Of a stretch of DNA of 64,000 nt, positions 45,435 to 54,184 are shown piece after piece. The stretch's first letter is position 1; each line of letters opens with the position of its first letter. The position numbers were made by a program, and so were the translations under genes. The DNA is from Oscillospiraceae bacterium (GTDB lineage: Bacteria > Bacillota > Clostridia > Oscillospirales > Oscillospiraceae), in NCBI GenBank assembly GCA_009780435.1, contig WRAB01000003.1, positions 62,001 to 126,000 on the forward strand, read 5' to 3'. The notes below the pieces were generated by a model. That model saw only the letters and a list, made by a program, of their open reading frames with translations. It was not told the origin of the DNA and did no database searches.

Positions 45435-46046
45435 TTGATTACACATGCCACCTTGAAGCGTGGGGTCAATCGGTTCAGCGAAGGGCTGTATAAAGTCGTT
45501 GAAGCCCTCACTGTATTGATATTACTTACGGTCCTCATCGTTGTATCTCTTGAAGTTTTTATGAGATATATTTTAAACCGAGGACTCCCATGGATTCTTG
45601 AGATCGGGACATTGGGCCTACAATATCTCGCTTTTGCCAGCATGGTTTTGGGTGTCAGGTATAAGCAGCACATCTCATTGCTTGTTGTCTACAACCGGTT
45701 CCCTGAAAAGGGCCGGAAGGCCTTGGACATATTCGCCAACGTGTGTACATTGCTGTTCGGATTGGCCATCTGCTTCTTCGGATACCAGGTGACAACGCAA
45801 ATGTGGCAGTTTGTCCTGCCTGCAACCCAGTGGCCCCAGGGGTTGACATATATCATATGCGTGTTCACCGGCGCCATTGTCGCATATGAATCCATTGTCT
45901 CCCTCCTGGGTTTGAACGAGAAGAACATAGAGTGGAAAGCGGCCCTATCAACGCCCCAAAAAGCCCCAAAGCTCCAAACGATAGAAGAAAAGCCGGGAGA
46001 ACCGATAGAAGAGAAGGCAGAAGAGGAGGGCGAAGACGTTGTTTAG
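45435..46046 (+). CDS. TRAP transporter small permease DctQ
   Basis: This 203-residue protein has four membrane helices and the DctQ landmark SLEVFMRYILNRGLPWILEI. A charged Pro/Glu C-terminal tail (about 165-203) is longer than usual. The start is a TTG placed 8 bases after AAGGAGGTC; an upstream start would lie in the attenuator stem. It overlaps dctM by 8 bases. Confidence 0.9.
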   Translation: MITHATLKRGVNRFSEGLYKVVEALTVLILLTVLIVVSLEVFMRYILNRGLPWILEIGTLGLQYLAFASMVLGVRYKQHISLLVVYNRFPEKGRKALDIFANVCTLLFGLAICFFGYQVTTQMWQFVLPATQWPQGLTYIICVFTGAIVAYESIVSLLGLNEKNIEWKAALSTPQKAPKLQTIEEKPGEPIEEKAEEEGEDVV

Positions 46047-47337
46047 CACAGAGATAGCAATCCTGATACTAATGGGTGTGTTTGTGGGATGTATGATTTT
46101 AAAGGTACCCATTACGTTCTCTATTATGATCGCCTCTTTTTCCACTGCTTTTTATATGGGCCTCTCTCCCGTGTCGGTGGTACTGAACATGGTACAGGGC
46201 CTGCGCAACTTCGCCCTGCTCGCCATACCGTTTTTCATCTTAATGGGTGAAATAATGGGCGCAGGCGGAATCAGTGATAAAATACTCGGAATGGCAAACG
46301 CCATGGTCGGACGGGTCAGAGGCGGTTTGGGCTTGGTCAATATCCTCGCATCCAAGCTGTTTAGCGGCATGACCGGTTCCGCCGTGGCCGACACATCCAC
46401 CAGTGGCTCAATCTTGATCCCGATGATGAAGAAGCAGGGGTATGACGACGGCTACTCCGTTGCTGTCACCTGTGCGTCTTCCGCCGTTACGATCTTGATT
46501 CCCCCCAGCCACAACATGGTGTTGTTCGCAGTCATGGCGGGGGCAGGCGTATCTGTCGCCGAGATGTTCCTTGCAGGGATTATGCCCGGCATTTTGCTCG
46601 GTCTCTGTCTGTTAGTGTTATGCTATATCATTTCGATTATCAGAAAATATCCCATCAGCGACTATATGGCCCCCAGAGAGAGAGTGAAAGCGATTCTGCA
46701 TGGCATCGTCCCCCTGATGACGGTCATTATCATCATGGGTGGCGTCTCCTTCGGCATTTTCACGGCCACAGAATCAGCCGCAATCGCCTGTCTCTATGCG
46801 TTTATTCTGACCTTTTTTGTATACAGGAAGATTCCCCTCCGGGCGATGTACCCCATTATGGTGCGTACAATCCGGACGCTGGCTATGGTTCTTTGTCTGA
46901 TCGCATCGGCAAGCGCATTTGGGGTGATCATGGCACGCCTGCAGGTTCCGGCCATGATTACCGAGGCGCTTCTCTCCATCAGCGATAACAGATACGTAGT
47001 ATTTTTGCTCATCAATTTGCTGCTGTTACTTTTGGGTACTGTCATGGATATGTCGCCTATGATTCTGATTATGACGCCCATCCTCTTACCGGTAGCCACC
47101 AACTTTGGGATGAGCCCTGTACACTTTGGCGTCGTAATGCTCTTCAATTTGGCAATCAGCATGAGCACCCCGCCAGTTGGTACGGTACTGTTTACCGGCT
47201 GCGCCATAGGTAAGGTCTCGGTTGAAAAGGCCTCGAAGGCGCTGTTGCCGCTGTATGCGATTATGATTGCCGTGCTGTTTGTTGTCACCTATATTCCCTC
47301 AATTGCCATGTGGCTGCCGAACTTGATGCGGGGATAA
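46039..47337 (+). CDS. TRAP transporter large permease DctM
   Basis: DctM (432 residues, about 12 helices) is the ion-coupled translocation subunit. FILMGEIMGAGGISDKI, LFSGMTGSAVADTSTSGSIL and PPSHNMVLFAVMAGAGVS are conserved segments. It starts with TTG inside the dctQ end, with GGAGGG upstream, so the two permeases are made together. Confidence 0.95.
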   Translation: MFSTEIAILILMGVFVGCMILKVPITFSIMIASFSTAFYMGLSPVSVVLNMVQGLRNFALLAIPFFILMGEIMGAGGISDKILGMANAMVGRVRGGLGLVNILASKLFSGMTGSAVADTSTSGSILIPMMKKQGYDDGYSVAVTCASSAVTILIPPSHNMVLFAVMAGAGVSVAEMFLAGIMPGILLGLCLLVLCYIISIIRKYPISDYMAPRERVKAILHGIVPLMTVIIIMGGVSFGIFTATESAAIACLYAFILTFFVYRKIPLRAMYPIMVRTIRTLAMVLCLIASASAFGVIMARLQVPAMITEALLSISDNRYVVFLLINLLLLLLGTVMDMSPMILIMTPILLPVATNFGMSPVHFGVVMLFNLAISMSTPPVGTVLFTGCAIGKVSVEKASKALLPLYAIMIAVLFVVTYIPSIAMWLPNLMRG

Positions 47338-47364
47338 CCATTTAAAACAAAAGGAGGTCCACAG

Positions 47365-47793
47365 ATGGACAAAACAGAGTGCATGTATTGTGATAACAAA
47401 GAAAAACGTGACAGCTTGATGACTTATGTAGCGGATTTAAAGGTCTCCAAACTATACCTGCTCCGAGAGCAGACCTACCATGGCCGCTGTGTCGTCGCAT
47501 ACAATAGACACGATGTCGAGTTGGCGGATCTTAGTAGCGAGGACGCAAGCCTGTTTATGGAAGACGTCCGGCAAGTGGGGCGGGCGATAAGCAAAGCCGT
47601 CAATCCAGCGAAGGTGAACTATGGGATGTACGGTGACTTGTTGCCCCATCTCCATACCCATGTGGTGCCAAAACAGAGAGATGGATGCACCTTTGGCCAA
47701 CCCTTTGTTATGGCCGTTGACCCTCCGAAACATTTGGCTCCAGGGGAATATGACGCATTGATACAACGCATTAAAAGCAACTTGAACGGCTAG
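47365..47793 (+). CDS. HIT family hydrolase
   Basis: A 142-residue histidine-triad protein with LLPHLHTHVVPK (residues about 92-103), the nucleotide phosphate-binding triad. N-terminal CMYCDNKEK adds a CxxC pair seen in zinc-bearing HIT proteins. AAAGGAGG lies before the ATG, 27 bases after dctM, so it is last in the TRAP transcript. Its link to sugar-acid use is unclear. Confidence 0.92.
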   Translation: MDKTECMYCDNKEKRDSLMTYVADLKVSKLYLLREQTYHGRCVVAYNRHDVELADLSSEDASLFMEDVRQVGRAISKAVNPAKVNYGMYGDLLPHLHTHVVPKQRDGCTFGQPFVMAVDPPKHLAPGEYDALIQRIKSNLNG

Positions 47794-47796
47794 TCT

Positions 47797-47840
47797 TATA
47801 TCGTCATTTAACTTAAAATTTGAAATTAATCTAGTATAGA
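47797..47840. repeat. short form of a two-form repeat
   Basis: This 44-bp AT-rich segment runs from TATATCGTCATTTAACTTAA to TTAATCTAGTATAG. Both ends recur at 49171-49350, where a palindrome cluster separates them. The ends are imperfect inverted copies. Confidence 0.6.
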
Positions 47841-47842
47841 AG

Positions 47843-47879
47843 AACGGTTACACCTGAAGATCAGGCGTAACCGTTTTTT
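47843..47879. terminator. terminator between HIT gene and ruvX
   Basis: AACGGTTACACCTGA / TCAGGCGTAACCGTT (one mismatch) followed by TTTTT; it serves two convergent genes. Confidence 0.82.
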
Positions 47880-47885
47880 ACAGCC

Positions 47886-48293
47886 CTACAGCGACCACAA
47901 ATATCCCTCTAAAATCAGGCTGGCGGCCACGGCGTCTAAGACTTGCTTTTTTTTCTTGCCACGTCGGCCCGCCTGTTTAAGGATATTATCCGCATCTACA
48001 GTTGTGCGACGCTCGTCCCAGAGGATTACGGGGAGATCAGTCAGCGCTCCCAGTTTTTCTTTCAACGCCTCGCTTTTCTCCGCCCGGGGGCCGAGGGAGC
48101 CGTCCATATTTTTCGGATACCCTAGAACCAAGCGCAAAACGCCCCGGACAGTGGCCGCCTCAACCACCGCCTGGGCTACACGCCCCATATCCCGCTCCGT
48201 AATCGTCCACGCTTCCCCTGTCAAGGTCCCTGTAGGATCCGAGACCGCGAGGCCGGTTCGTGCGTCTCCAAAATCGATTGCCATAATCCGCAT
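47886..48293 (-). CDS. ruvX: Holliday junction resolvase-like RuvX/YqgF
   Basis: The 135-residue RNase H-fold protein has IDFGDARTGLAVSD at the N-terminus, VLGYPKNMDGSLGPRAE and WDERRTTVDAD, the acidic catalytic positions of the family. YqgF homologues process the 5' end of pre-16S rRNA. It follows the VTT protein gene by 21 bases. Confidence 0.95.
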   Translation of the reverse strand: MRIMAIDFGDARTGLAVSDPTGTLTGEAWTITERDMGRVAQAVVEAATVRGVLRLVLGYPKNMDGSLGPRAEKSEALKEKLGALTDLPVILWDERRTTVDADNILKQAGRRGKKKKQVLDAVAASLILEGYLWSL

Positions 48294-48314
48294 AAGTCTT
48301 CTCCTATTAATACC

Positions 48315-49013
48315 CTACACATCACTTTCAACCATGATCTTCTCCATAATCTTCTTCCGAAACACCAGGATGAACACTGCGGCGATGACCACGATACCGG
48401 CAATGATAATGGCCGCCATGTAGTTGCCCCTCGAGATACGATCCCCCAAAAACACGTAGATGAGGGCGGAGGGGATATTCCCCACAACAACTGCTATCAT
48501 GTACTTACCCAGCGAGACACGGGTCTCCGCAAACAGATACGGGCCTGCACTAGAGAGCCACGGGATCATAGCCAAAAAGAAGGCGACGAGTTCCGGCCGT
48601 CTGATTTTTTTCAGCCGCTCTTTTGACAGCAGTTTATTGTGCTTTACAGTTTGCTTTGTTCTTGGCGGGATCAAGCTGTGCAACTGGCGCACAGTGACAA
48701 CTACAAATAGATTGCCCAGTGCGACACCGGAAAGAAAGATGAGCGGCCCCCAATAGATCCCATAGCTGAGACCCGTCAACACCCCCACCGCTGGGGCGGG
48801 AATGATGATGATAATGGCTTGCAGCGCAGATAATCCAATGAGTGCAGGGACGCCCCGCCAGCCAATGGAATTGACATACGCCACAATACTTGACTCGTCT
48901 TCCCCATGGGTGAGCATATCTCTGATCAGCGGAAATAACTGTACAACCATAACAATCAAAAGGCAGAAAAGTGCTGCCATCGAAATCACAGTTGCAATAT
49001 TGTGTTTTTTCAT
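48315..49013 (-). CDS. VTT-domain (TVP38/DedA-like) membrane protein
   Basis: A 232-residue membrane protein with the VTT core: IIIIPAPAVGVLTGLSYGIYWG, GNLFVVVTVRQL and a late GNIPSALIYVFLGDRI (re-entrant helices). About six hydrophobic segments are seen. VTT proteins act in lipid scrambling or transport. ATG at 49013 has GGGAAGG upstream; the ORF opens five codons earlier. Confidence 0.87.
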   Translation of the reverse strand: MKKHNIATVISMAALFCLLIVMVVQLFPLIRDMLTHGEDESSIVAYVNSIGWRGVPALIGLSALQAIIIIIPAPAVGVLTGLSYGIYWGPLIFLSGVALGNLFVVVTVRQLHSLIPPRTKQTVKHNKLLSKERLKKIRRPELVAFFLAMIPWLSSAGPYLFAETRVSLGKYMIAVVVGNIPSALIYVFLGDRISRGNYMAAIIIAGIVVIAAVFILVFRKKIMEKIMVESDV

Positions 49014-49170
49014 AGCGCACCTTCCCATATACCGTCGCCGATTGACACTCTCCCAGATGATGCAATTGCCATCATTCTACCACACTCCCCGCCAAATTTC
49101 TACTGTCCCACCCTATTCCCGCTTTTTCAATTGAATTTTCCAAAATTTCAAGGTATAATACTCTCAGCGA

Positions 49171-49350
49171 TTTTTATATAGTCATTTAACTTAAAAAACA
49201 GTTTTACTGTTTTTAAGTTTGGCAAGCGCAGCTTGCCATGCGGCATATGCCGCAACATGACGTATCACGGCGATTAACTGGCGCTATGCGCCGCGCAGGC
49301 CAGCGCCTGCTCTTCAAAAGCGTCTCGCTTTTGATGTTAATCTAGTATAG
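49171..49350. repeat. long form of the two-form repeat, with hairpin cluster
   Basis: The ends TATATAGTCATTTAACTTAA and TTAATCTAGTATAG match the short form at 47.8 kb. Between them lie AAAACAG/CTGTTTT, GGCAAGC-GCA-GCTTGCC (49221-49237), TGCGGCA-TA-TGCCGCA, GGCGC-TAT-GCGCC, GCAGGC..GCCTGC and CAAAAGCG-TCT-CGCTTTTG. The gap 49014-49377 holds no gene; this element fills half of it and ends 28 bases before murD. Confidence 0.65.
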
Positions 49351-49377
49351 TTGTGAATTGCAGTGAGGTGGTTTAGC

Positions 49378-50751
49378 GTGAAGAGTAGAGTACAGAACTA
49401 TCTGGAGTCCCTGCGGGACAAACACGTTGCCGTTTTGGGCATCGGGGTGAGCAATACGCCCCTGATCCGCCTGCTTGCCTCCAGCGGCTGTCAAGTGACC
49501 GCCTGCGACAAGAAAGATCGGGAAGATCTCGGCGATTTGGCCGACGATCTGGAGGCCCTGGGTGTCAGTCTGCGTCTTGGGCCGGACTATCTGGACAACC
49601 TGGAGGCCCATATCGCCTTTCGATCCCCTGGGCTGATGCCAAATCTCCCGGAGATCGCCGACATGGTGCGCAGAGGTATGGTCCTCACCAGCGAGATGGA
49701 AGTCTTTTTCACCCTCTGTCCCTGCCCCATCATCGGCGTCACCGGGAGCGACGGAAAGACCACCACTACTACAATTATTGCAAAGCTCTTAGAGCGGGCG
49801 GGGTTCACCGTCCACTTAGGCGGCAATATCGGCAGACCTCTATTGCCTGATGTAGACGGCATGAAAGCCGGGGATATCTGCGTGGCGGAGCTCAGTTCTT
49901 TCCAGCTAATCACCATGACCCAAAGTCCTCAAATCGCCGTTGTGACCAATATCGTGCCTAACCACTTGGACGTCCACTCCTCCATGGGGGAATACGTCCA
50001 CGCCAAGGAGCATATCTACCTCCACCAAGAAGACACTGGTCGTTTGGTGCTCAATTACGACAACGAAATCACCGCCGCGTTTGAAGAACAGGCCGTGGCC
50101 CAGGTTACATACTTTAGCCGTACCAAGACCCTGCAAAACGGGTTCTTCCTCCGGGACAACACCCTCTGGATGGCCAAAAACGGCCAAGAGGTGGCCATTC
50201 TCCCCCGTGGAGACATCGCCCTGCCCGGTATCCACAATGTGGACAACTACTTGGCGGCTTTCGCCGCCACCGAAGGCTTGGTCCCTCTCGAAGTCTGGCA
50301 AAAGGTGGCCCGCACTTTCGCCGGGGTGGAGCACCGGATCGAATTTGTCCGCACCTTAGACGGTGTGACCTATTACAACGACTCCATCGCCTCCAGTCCC
50401 ACCCGCACCATCGCGGGACTACAGTCCTTCCAACAGAAGGTAATCCTCATTGCCGGGGGCTACGACAAACAGATTCCATTCGACGAGTTGGGCGAGGAGA
50501 TCGGCCTCCGGGTCAAGCACCTGATCCTCTCCGGCCACACGGCAGAGAAAATCAAGGACAGCGTAGAGACGACTGAGAGCGCCGTGGAAATCGAACTCTG
50601 CGAGGATATGGCCGCTTGTGTCGCCGCCGCCCATCGGGTGGCAACCGCGGGAGATATCGTCATCTTATCCCCGGCCTGCGCGTCTTTCGATCAATTCAAA
50701 AACTTTGACGAGCGCGGCAAGGCCTATAAGAAGCTCATACTGGATCTATAG
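49378..50751 (+). CDS. murD: UDP-N-acetylmuramoyl-alanine--D-glutamate ligase
   Basis: MurD adds D-glutamate to UDP-MurNAc-L-Ala in peptidoglycan synthesis. The 457 residues contain the P-loop GVTGSDGKTTTT near 120, ELSSFQL, VTNIVPNHLDVH and the C-terminal YNDSIASSPTRT and GGYDKQIPF. GTG at 49378 follows GAGGTGG; a GTG 15 bases upstream is less likely. It is away from the dcw cluster. Confidence 0.95.
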   Translation: MKSRVQNYLESLRDKHVAVLGIGVSNTPLIRLLASSGCQVTACDKKDREDLGDLADDLEALGVSLRLGPDYLDNLEAHIAFRSPGLMPNLPEIADMVRRGMVLTSEMEVFFTLCPCPIIGVTGSDGKTTTTTIIAKLLERAGFTVHLGGNIGRPLLPDVDGMKAGDICVAELSSFQLITMTQSPQIAVVTNIVPNHLDVHSSMGEYVHAKEHIYLHQEDTGRLVLNYDNEITAAFEEQAVAQVTYFSRTKTLQNGFFLRDNTLWMAKNGQEVAILPRGDIALPGIHNVDNYLAAFAATEGLVPLEVWQKVARTFAGVEHRIEFVRTLDGVTYYNDSIASSPTRTIAGLQSFQQKVILIAGGYDKQIPFDELGEEIGLRVKHLILSGHTAEKIKDSVETTESAVEIELCEDMAACVAAAHRVATAGDIVILSPACASFDQFKNFDERGKAYKKLILDL

Positions 50752-50825
50752 GTGCCCATAGCGCGTTTATAGCCATGATATGCTGAACGACTACGTAGAA
50801 ACGAAACAATGGAGCAATTTGGGAT

Positions 50826-51857
50826 ATGGATTTAATCAAAACACTAGAACATCTCTCCACAGCCCCCGGCCCTGCAGGGGCGGAAGACGGCGCTCGGCAG
50901 GTTGCCATCGACCTCCTCGCCCCCTACGTGGATCAGGTCACTGTAGATGCCCTGGGCAGTGTCATGGGTCATAAATCTTGCGGGAAACCGGACGCACCCC
51001 ATATCGTGGTGGAGGCCCATCTGGACGAAGTCGGCTTTGTGGTCACGGGAGTGAAAGATACCTTTCTCACCCTGACCGCCTTGGGAGGCATTGATGCACG
51101 CCTCTTGCCGGGAGCACAACTTCTGCTGCTCTCTGATCCCCCCAAATCCGGGGTGATCGCCTGTCTGCCCCCCCATGTCCTTTCCCCAGAGGCCATGAAG
51201 AAAGGCATCGCATTGGACGATCTGGCTCTGGATTTGGGCCTCACGGAGGAAGAGGCCAAGGCCATCCCCCTGGGTACGCCGGTAGTTTACGATACGGTTC
51301 CCATTCCCATGGGAGACGGTCTCTTTTGCGGAAAATCGTTGGACAACCGGGCCTCTGTGGCGACAATACTCTTCGTCCTTGACCAGTTCAGGGACAAGCT
51401 GGATCAGGTCGATTTGACGATTCTATTCAGCGTCCAGGAGGAACTGGGGTGCAGGGGCGCCTCCCCCGCCCTGTTCGCCTTGGAGCCAGACTACTGCATC
51501 GTCTTGGATGTGACTTTCGCTCATACGCCGGACACGGATAAGTTCAAAACGTTCCCCATGGGGAGCGGTGCCGCCATCGGGGTAAGTCCTATGCTCAATC
51601 GAGACTTGACCGAACGGCTCAAGCGGCTGGCAACAGAACAGGATATCCCCCACCAGATCGAGGTTATGCCCGCAAAGACCGGCACCACGGCGGACATGAG
51701 CCAGATCTCCCGGACAGGCATCCCCACGGCGCTCATCAGCCTGCCCATCAAATACATGCACAACCCACGGGAGATCGTGGCTCTTGCAGATATCAAATCT
51801 GTGGCATCTCTCTTGGCCGCCCTATTAGAAGATATGGGAGGTAGGCACCATGCTTGA
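50826..51857 (+). CDS. M42 family metallopeptidase (first of a pair)
   Basis: A 343-residue tetrahedral aminopeptidase. Metal ligands are in EAHLDEVGF, SLDNRASV (the family usually has DDR) and SVQEELGCRGA. The Asn in place of the second Asp is noteworthy and may change metal binding. M42 enzymes trim peptides in the cytoplasm. The end overlaps the second M42 gene by 8 bases. Confidence 0.9.
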   Translation: MDLIKTLEHLSTAPGPAGAEDGARQVAIDLLAPYVDQVTVDALGSVMGHKSCGKPDAPHIVVEAHLDEVGFVVTGVKDTFLTLTALGGIDARLLPGAQLLLLSDPPKSGVIACLPPHVLSPEAMKKGIALDDLALDLGLTEEEAKAIPLGTPVVYDTVPIPMGDGLFCGKSLDNRASVATILFVLDQFRDKLDQVDLTILFSVQEELGCRGASPALFALEPDYCIVLDVTFAHTPDTDKFKTFPMGSGAAIGVSPMLNRDLTERLKRLATEQDIPHQIEVMPAKTGTTADMSQISRTGIPTALISLPIKYMHNPREIVALADIKSVASLLAALLEDMGGRHHA

Positions 51858-52872
51858 TCTGCTGAAAACCCTCTGTTCTCTCCCCGGCCCATCCGGCGAC
51901 GAGGACGCCGTACGGGAGTATATTCTCGAATGTGTCCGCCCCCATGCCGATGCCATCGTAGACCCCATAGGCAACGTCATCGTGGAGAAAAAAGGTCGTA
52001 AGCACAGCGGTAAGACCATTCTCCTGGCCGCCCATATGGACGAAGTCGGTTTTATCATCACCGGCATCACCGACGAGGGCTATCTGAAATTCTCCCCCTT
52101 GGGCAGCATTGATCGACGGGTTGTATTGGGCAAAGGTGTGCGGATCGGGCCAGCGGGCATCCCCGGTGTCATCGGCCTCAAGCCCGTCCACTTATCCACA
52201 AAAGAAGAGCGGGATCAAATCCCGGAGATCGAATCCCTTCACCTGGACATCGGCGTATCCGACGCCGAGGCCGCAAAGAAACTGGTCTCCCCGGGGGACA
52301 CCGCCTGTTTTGACACCCAGCCCTTCGAGATGGGCGGGTGCCTCGTATCCAAGGCCATTGACGACCGGGTGGGCTGCGCTGTACTCCTCACCCTGCTCAC
52401 GGAAGACCTCCCGGTGGATATCCACTTCGCCTTCACCGTCCAGGAGGAGATCGGTCTCCGGGGCGCAATGACAGCGGGATTCCGCATCCAGCCAGATATC
52501 GCCTTGATCTTAGAGGGTACAACGGCGGCGGATATCCCGGGGGCGGCACCGGGGAAAGAAATCTGCCGCATGGGCGACGGCGTGGTGATCCCCTTCATGG
52601 ACAAGGGTACTGTATATGACCGCGCCCTGTACCGCCGGATTACAGCCCTGGCCGAAAAGCTGAACATCCCCTGGCAGACCAAGCAGGTCATCGCCGGCGG
52701 CACGGACGGGGCCGCAATCCAGCGGGCCGGGATCGGCGCACAGGTGGCGGGACTGGCAGCACCTGTGCGAAACCTCCACACCGGGGTCAATGTGGCAAGC
52801 CTGCAAGATATGGACCACCTCCTGAACTTGACCAGAGCCGTACTGGCGGACTTTGGAGAAACGCCCCTATGA
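51850..52872 (+). CDS. M42 family metallopeptidase (second of a pair)
   Basis: This 340-residue paralogue of the preceding gene has canonical ligands: AAHMDEVGF, AIDDRVGCA and TVQEEIGLRGA. The PA-like insert lies near 95-190. GGAGGT precedes the ATG in the end of the first gene. The two proteins may form mixed complexes. The stop overlaps the next start by 4 bases (ATGA). Confidence 0.93.
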   Translation: MLDLLKTLCSLPGPSGDEDAVREYILECVRPHADAIVDPIGNVIVEKKGRKHSGKTILLAAHMDEVGFIITGITDEGYLKFSPLGSIDRRVVLGKGVRIGPAGIPGVIGLKPVHLSTKEERDQIPEIESLHLDIGVSDAEAAKKLVSPGDTACFDTQPFEMGGCLVSKAIDDRVGCAVLLTLLTEDLPVDIHFAFTVQEEIGLRGAMTAGFRIQPDIALILEGTTAADIPGAAPGKEICRMGDGVVIPFMDKGTVYDRALYRRITALAEKLNIPWQTKQVIAGGTDGAAIQRAGIGAQVAGLAAPVRNLHTGVNVASLQDMDHLLNLTRAVLADFGETPL

Positions 52873-54125
52873 GCGCATTCGTCTTTTCCGATCAGATTAG
52901 AGCGCTGGAGCAATCCGCTCTAGCCCGATGCGACCCCGCCTTCGCCCGGATCGACCAAACCGCAGAGGCCAATACCCGCAAAGTGTTAGACGCTTTTCAC
53001 CGGCACCGGATCTCCGAGACCTTTTTCGCCGGGAGCACAGGCTACGGCCTGGGTGACCGGGGCCGCGACGCCCTAGACGCCCTCTTTGCCGACGTATTCG
53101 GCGGCGAGGCGGCTCTGGTGCGGGTGGGGCTGGTCAGCGGTACCCACGCCATTGCGGCGGCTCTGTTCGGCGCCCTCTCGCCCGGCCAGACGCTGCTATA
53201 CGTAACAGGGCTCCCCTATGATACCCTCCACGGCGTCATAGGGTTGACTGGAAATCACCACGGCTCTATGAAGCACTACGGCATGGGCTATGCCCAGATC
53301 AACCCCGCCCGTGACGGCGGCCCGGACTATGACGCTATCCGAGCGGCGGCGGCCAAATCAGACGTTGGCGTCGTGGCTATCCAGCGCTCTCGCGGCTACT
53401 CCACCCGCAGATCCCTGACCATCTTAGAGATCGAACAAATCTGTCAGATCGTCCGCACAGTAAACCCCACTGTGCCTATTTTCGTGGACAATTGCTACGG
53501 CGAATTCGTAGAGACACAAGAGCCCCTGGACATGGGCGCCGATCTCATAGCCGGGAGTCTCATCAAAAATCCAGGCGGCGGCCTCGCCCCCTGCGGGGGC
53601 TATATTGTGGGCCGGGCCGACCTCGTCCAGGCGGCGGCAAGCAGGATGACAGCCCCCGGCATCGGCGGCGACTACGGGGCCACCCTGGGGCATAGCCGCC
53701 TGCTCTATCAGGGCCTATTCATGGCCCCACACACGGTTGCGCAAGCGTTAAAAACCGCCGTATTCGCCGCCGCCGTGATGGAATCCCTGGGCTTTTACGC
53801 CGATCCCGCTCCAGAGGCGATCCGAAGCGATATTATCCAGATGATCCAATTCGGAAACCCGGAGGCTCTCACCCGCTTTTGTCAGGGGATCCAACAGGGC
53901 GCACCGGTAGACGCCTACGTCACACCGGAGCCGGGGGATATGCCGGGATACGACTGCCCCGTCATCATGGCCGCCGGGGCTTTTATCCAGGGGGCCAGCA
54001 TCGAACTCTCCGCCGACGGCCCCCTGCGGGAACCCTACGCCGCCTATCTCCAGGGCGGATTGACCTTTGAATCCGGCAAACTGGGCGTCCTCTGCGCCGC
54101 CCAGCGTATGCTGGAGGGCGGGTAA
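52869..54125 (+). CDS. methionine gamma-lyase-like PLP enzyme (COG4100, aluminium resistance protein family)
   Basis: A 418-residue fold-type I PLP protein. FAGSTGYGLGDRGRDALD (N-terminal signature), VDNCYGEFVE (PLP-ring Asp) and AGSLIKNPGGGLAP (Schiff-base Lys near 235) are visible. The family is annotated as aluminium resistance protein or methionine gamma-lyase family; the true substrate is uncertain. It is coupled to the two M42 peptidases, suggesting a peptide/amino-acid breakdown unit. Confidence 0.88.
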   Translation: MSAFVFSDQIRALEQSALARCDPAFARIDQTAEANTRKVLDAFHRHRISETFFAGSTGYGLGDRGRDALDALFADVFGGEAALVRVGLVSGTHAIAAALFGALSPGQTLLYVTGLPYDTLHGVIGLTGNHHGSMKHYGMGYAQINPARDGGPDYDAIRAAAAKSDVGVVAIQRSRGYSTRRSLTILEIEQICQIVRTVNPTVPIFVDNCYGEFVETQEPLDMGADLIAGSLIKNPGGGLAPCGGYIVGRADLVQAAASRMTAPGIGGDYGATLGHSRLLYQGLFMAPHTVAQALKTAVFAAAVMESLGFYADPAPEAIRSDIIQMIQFGNPEALTRFCQGIQQGAPVDAYVTPEPGDMPGYDCPVIMAAGAFIQGASIELSADGPLREPYAAYLQGGLTFESGKLGVLCAAQRMLEGG

Positions 54126-54184
54126 GCGCAAGCTCATAATAAGTTGTGGTTTTGTAATGCCTTGATTTTGGTTACAATCACAGT

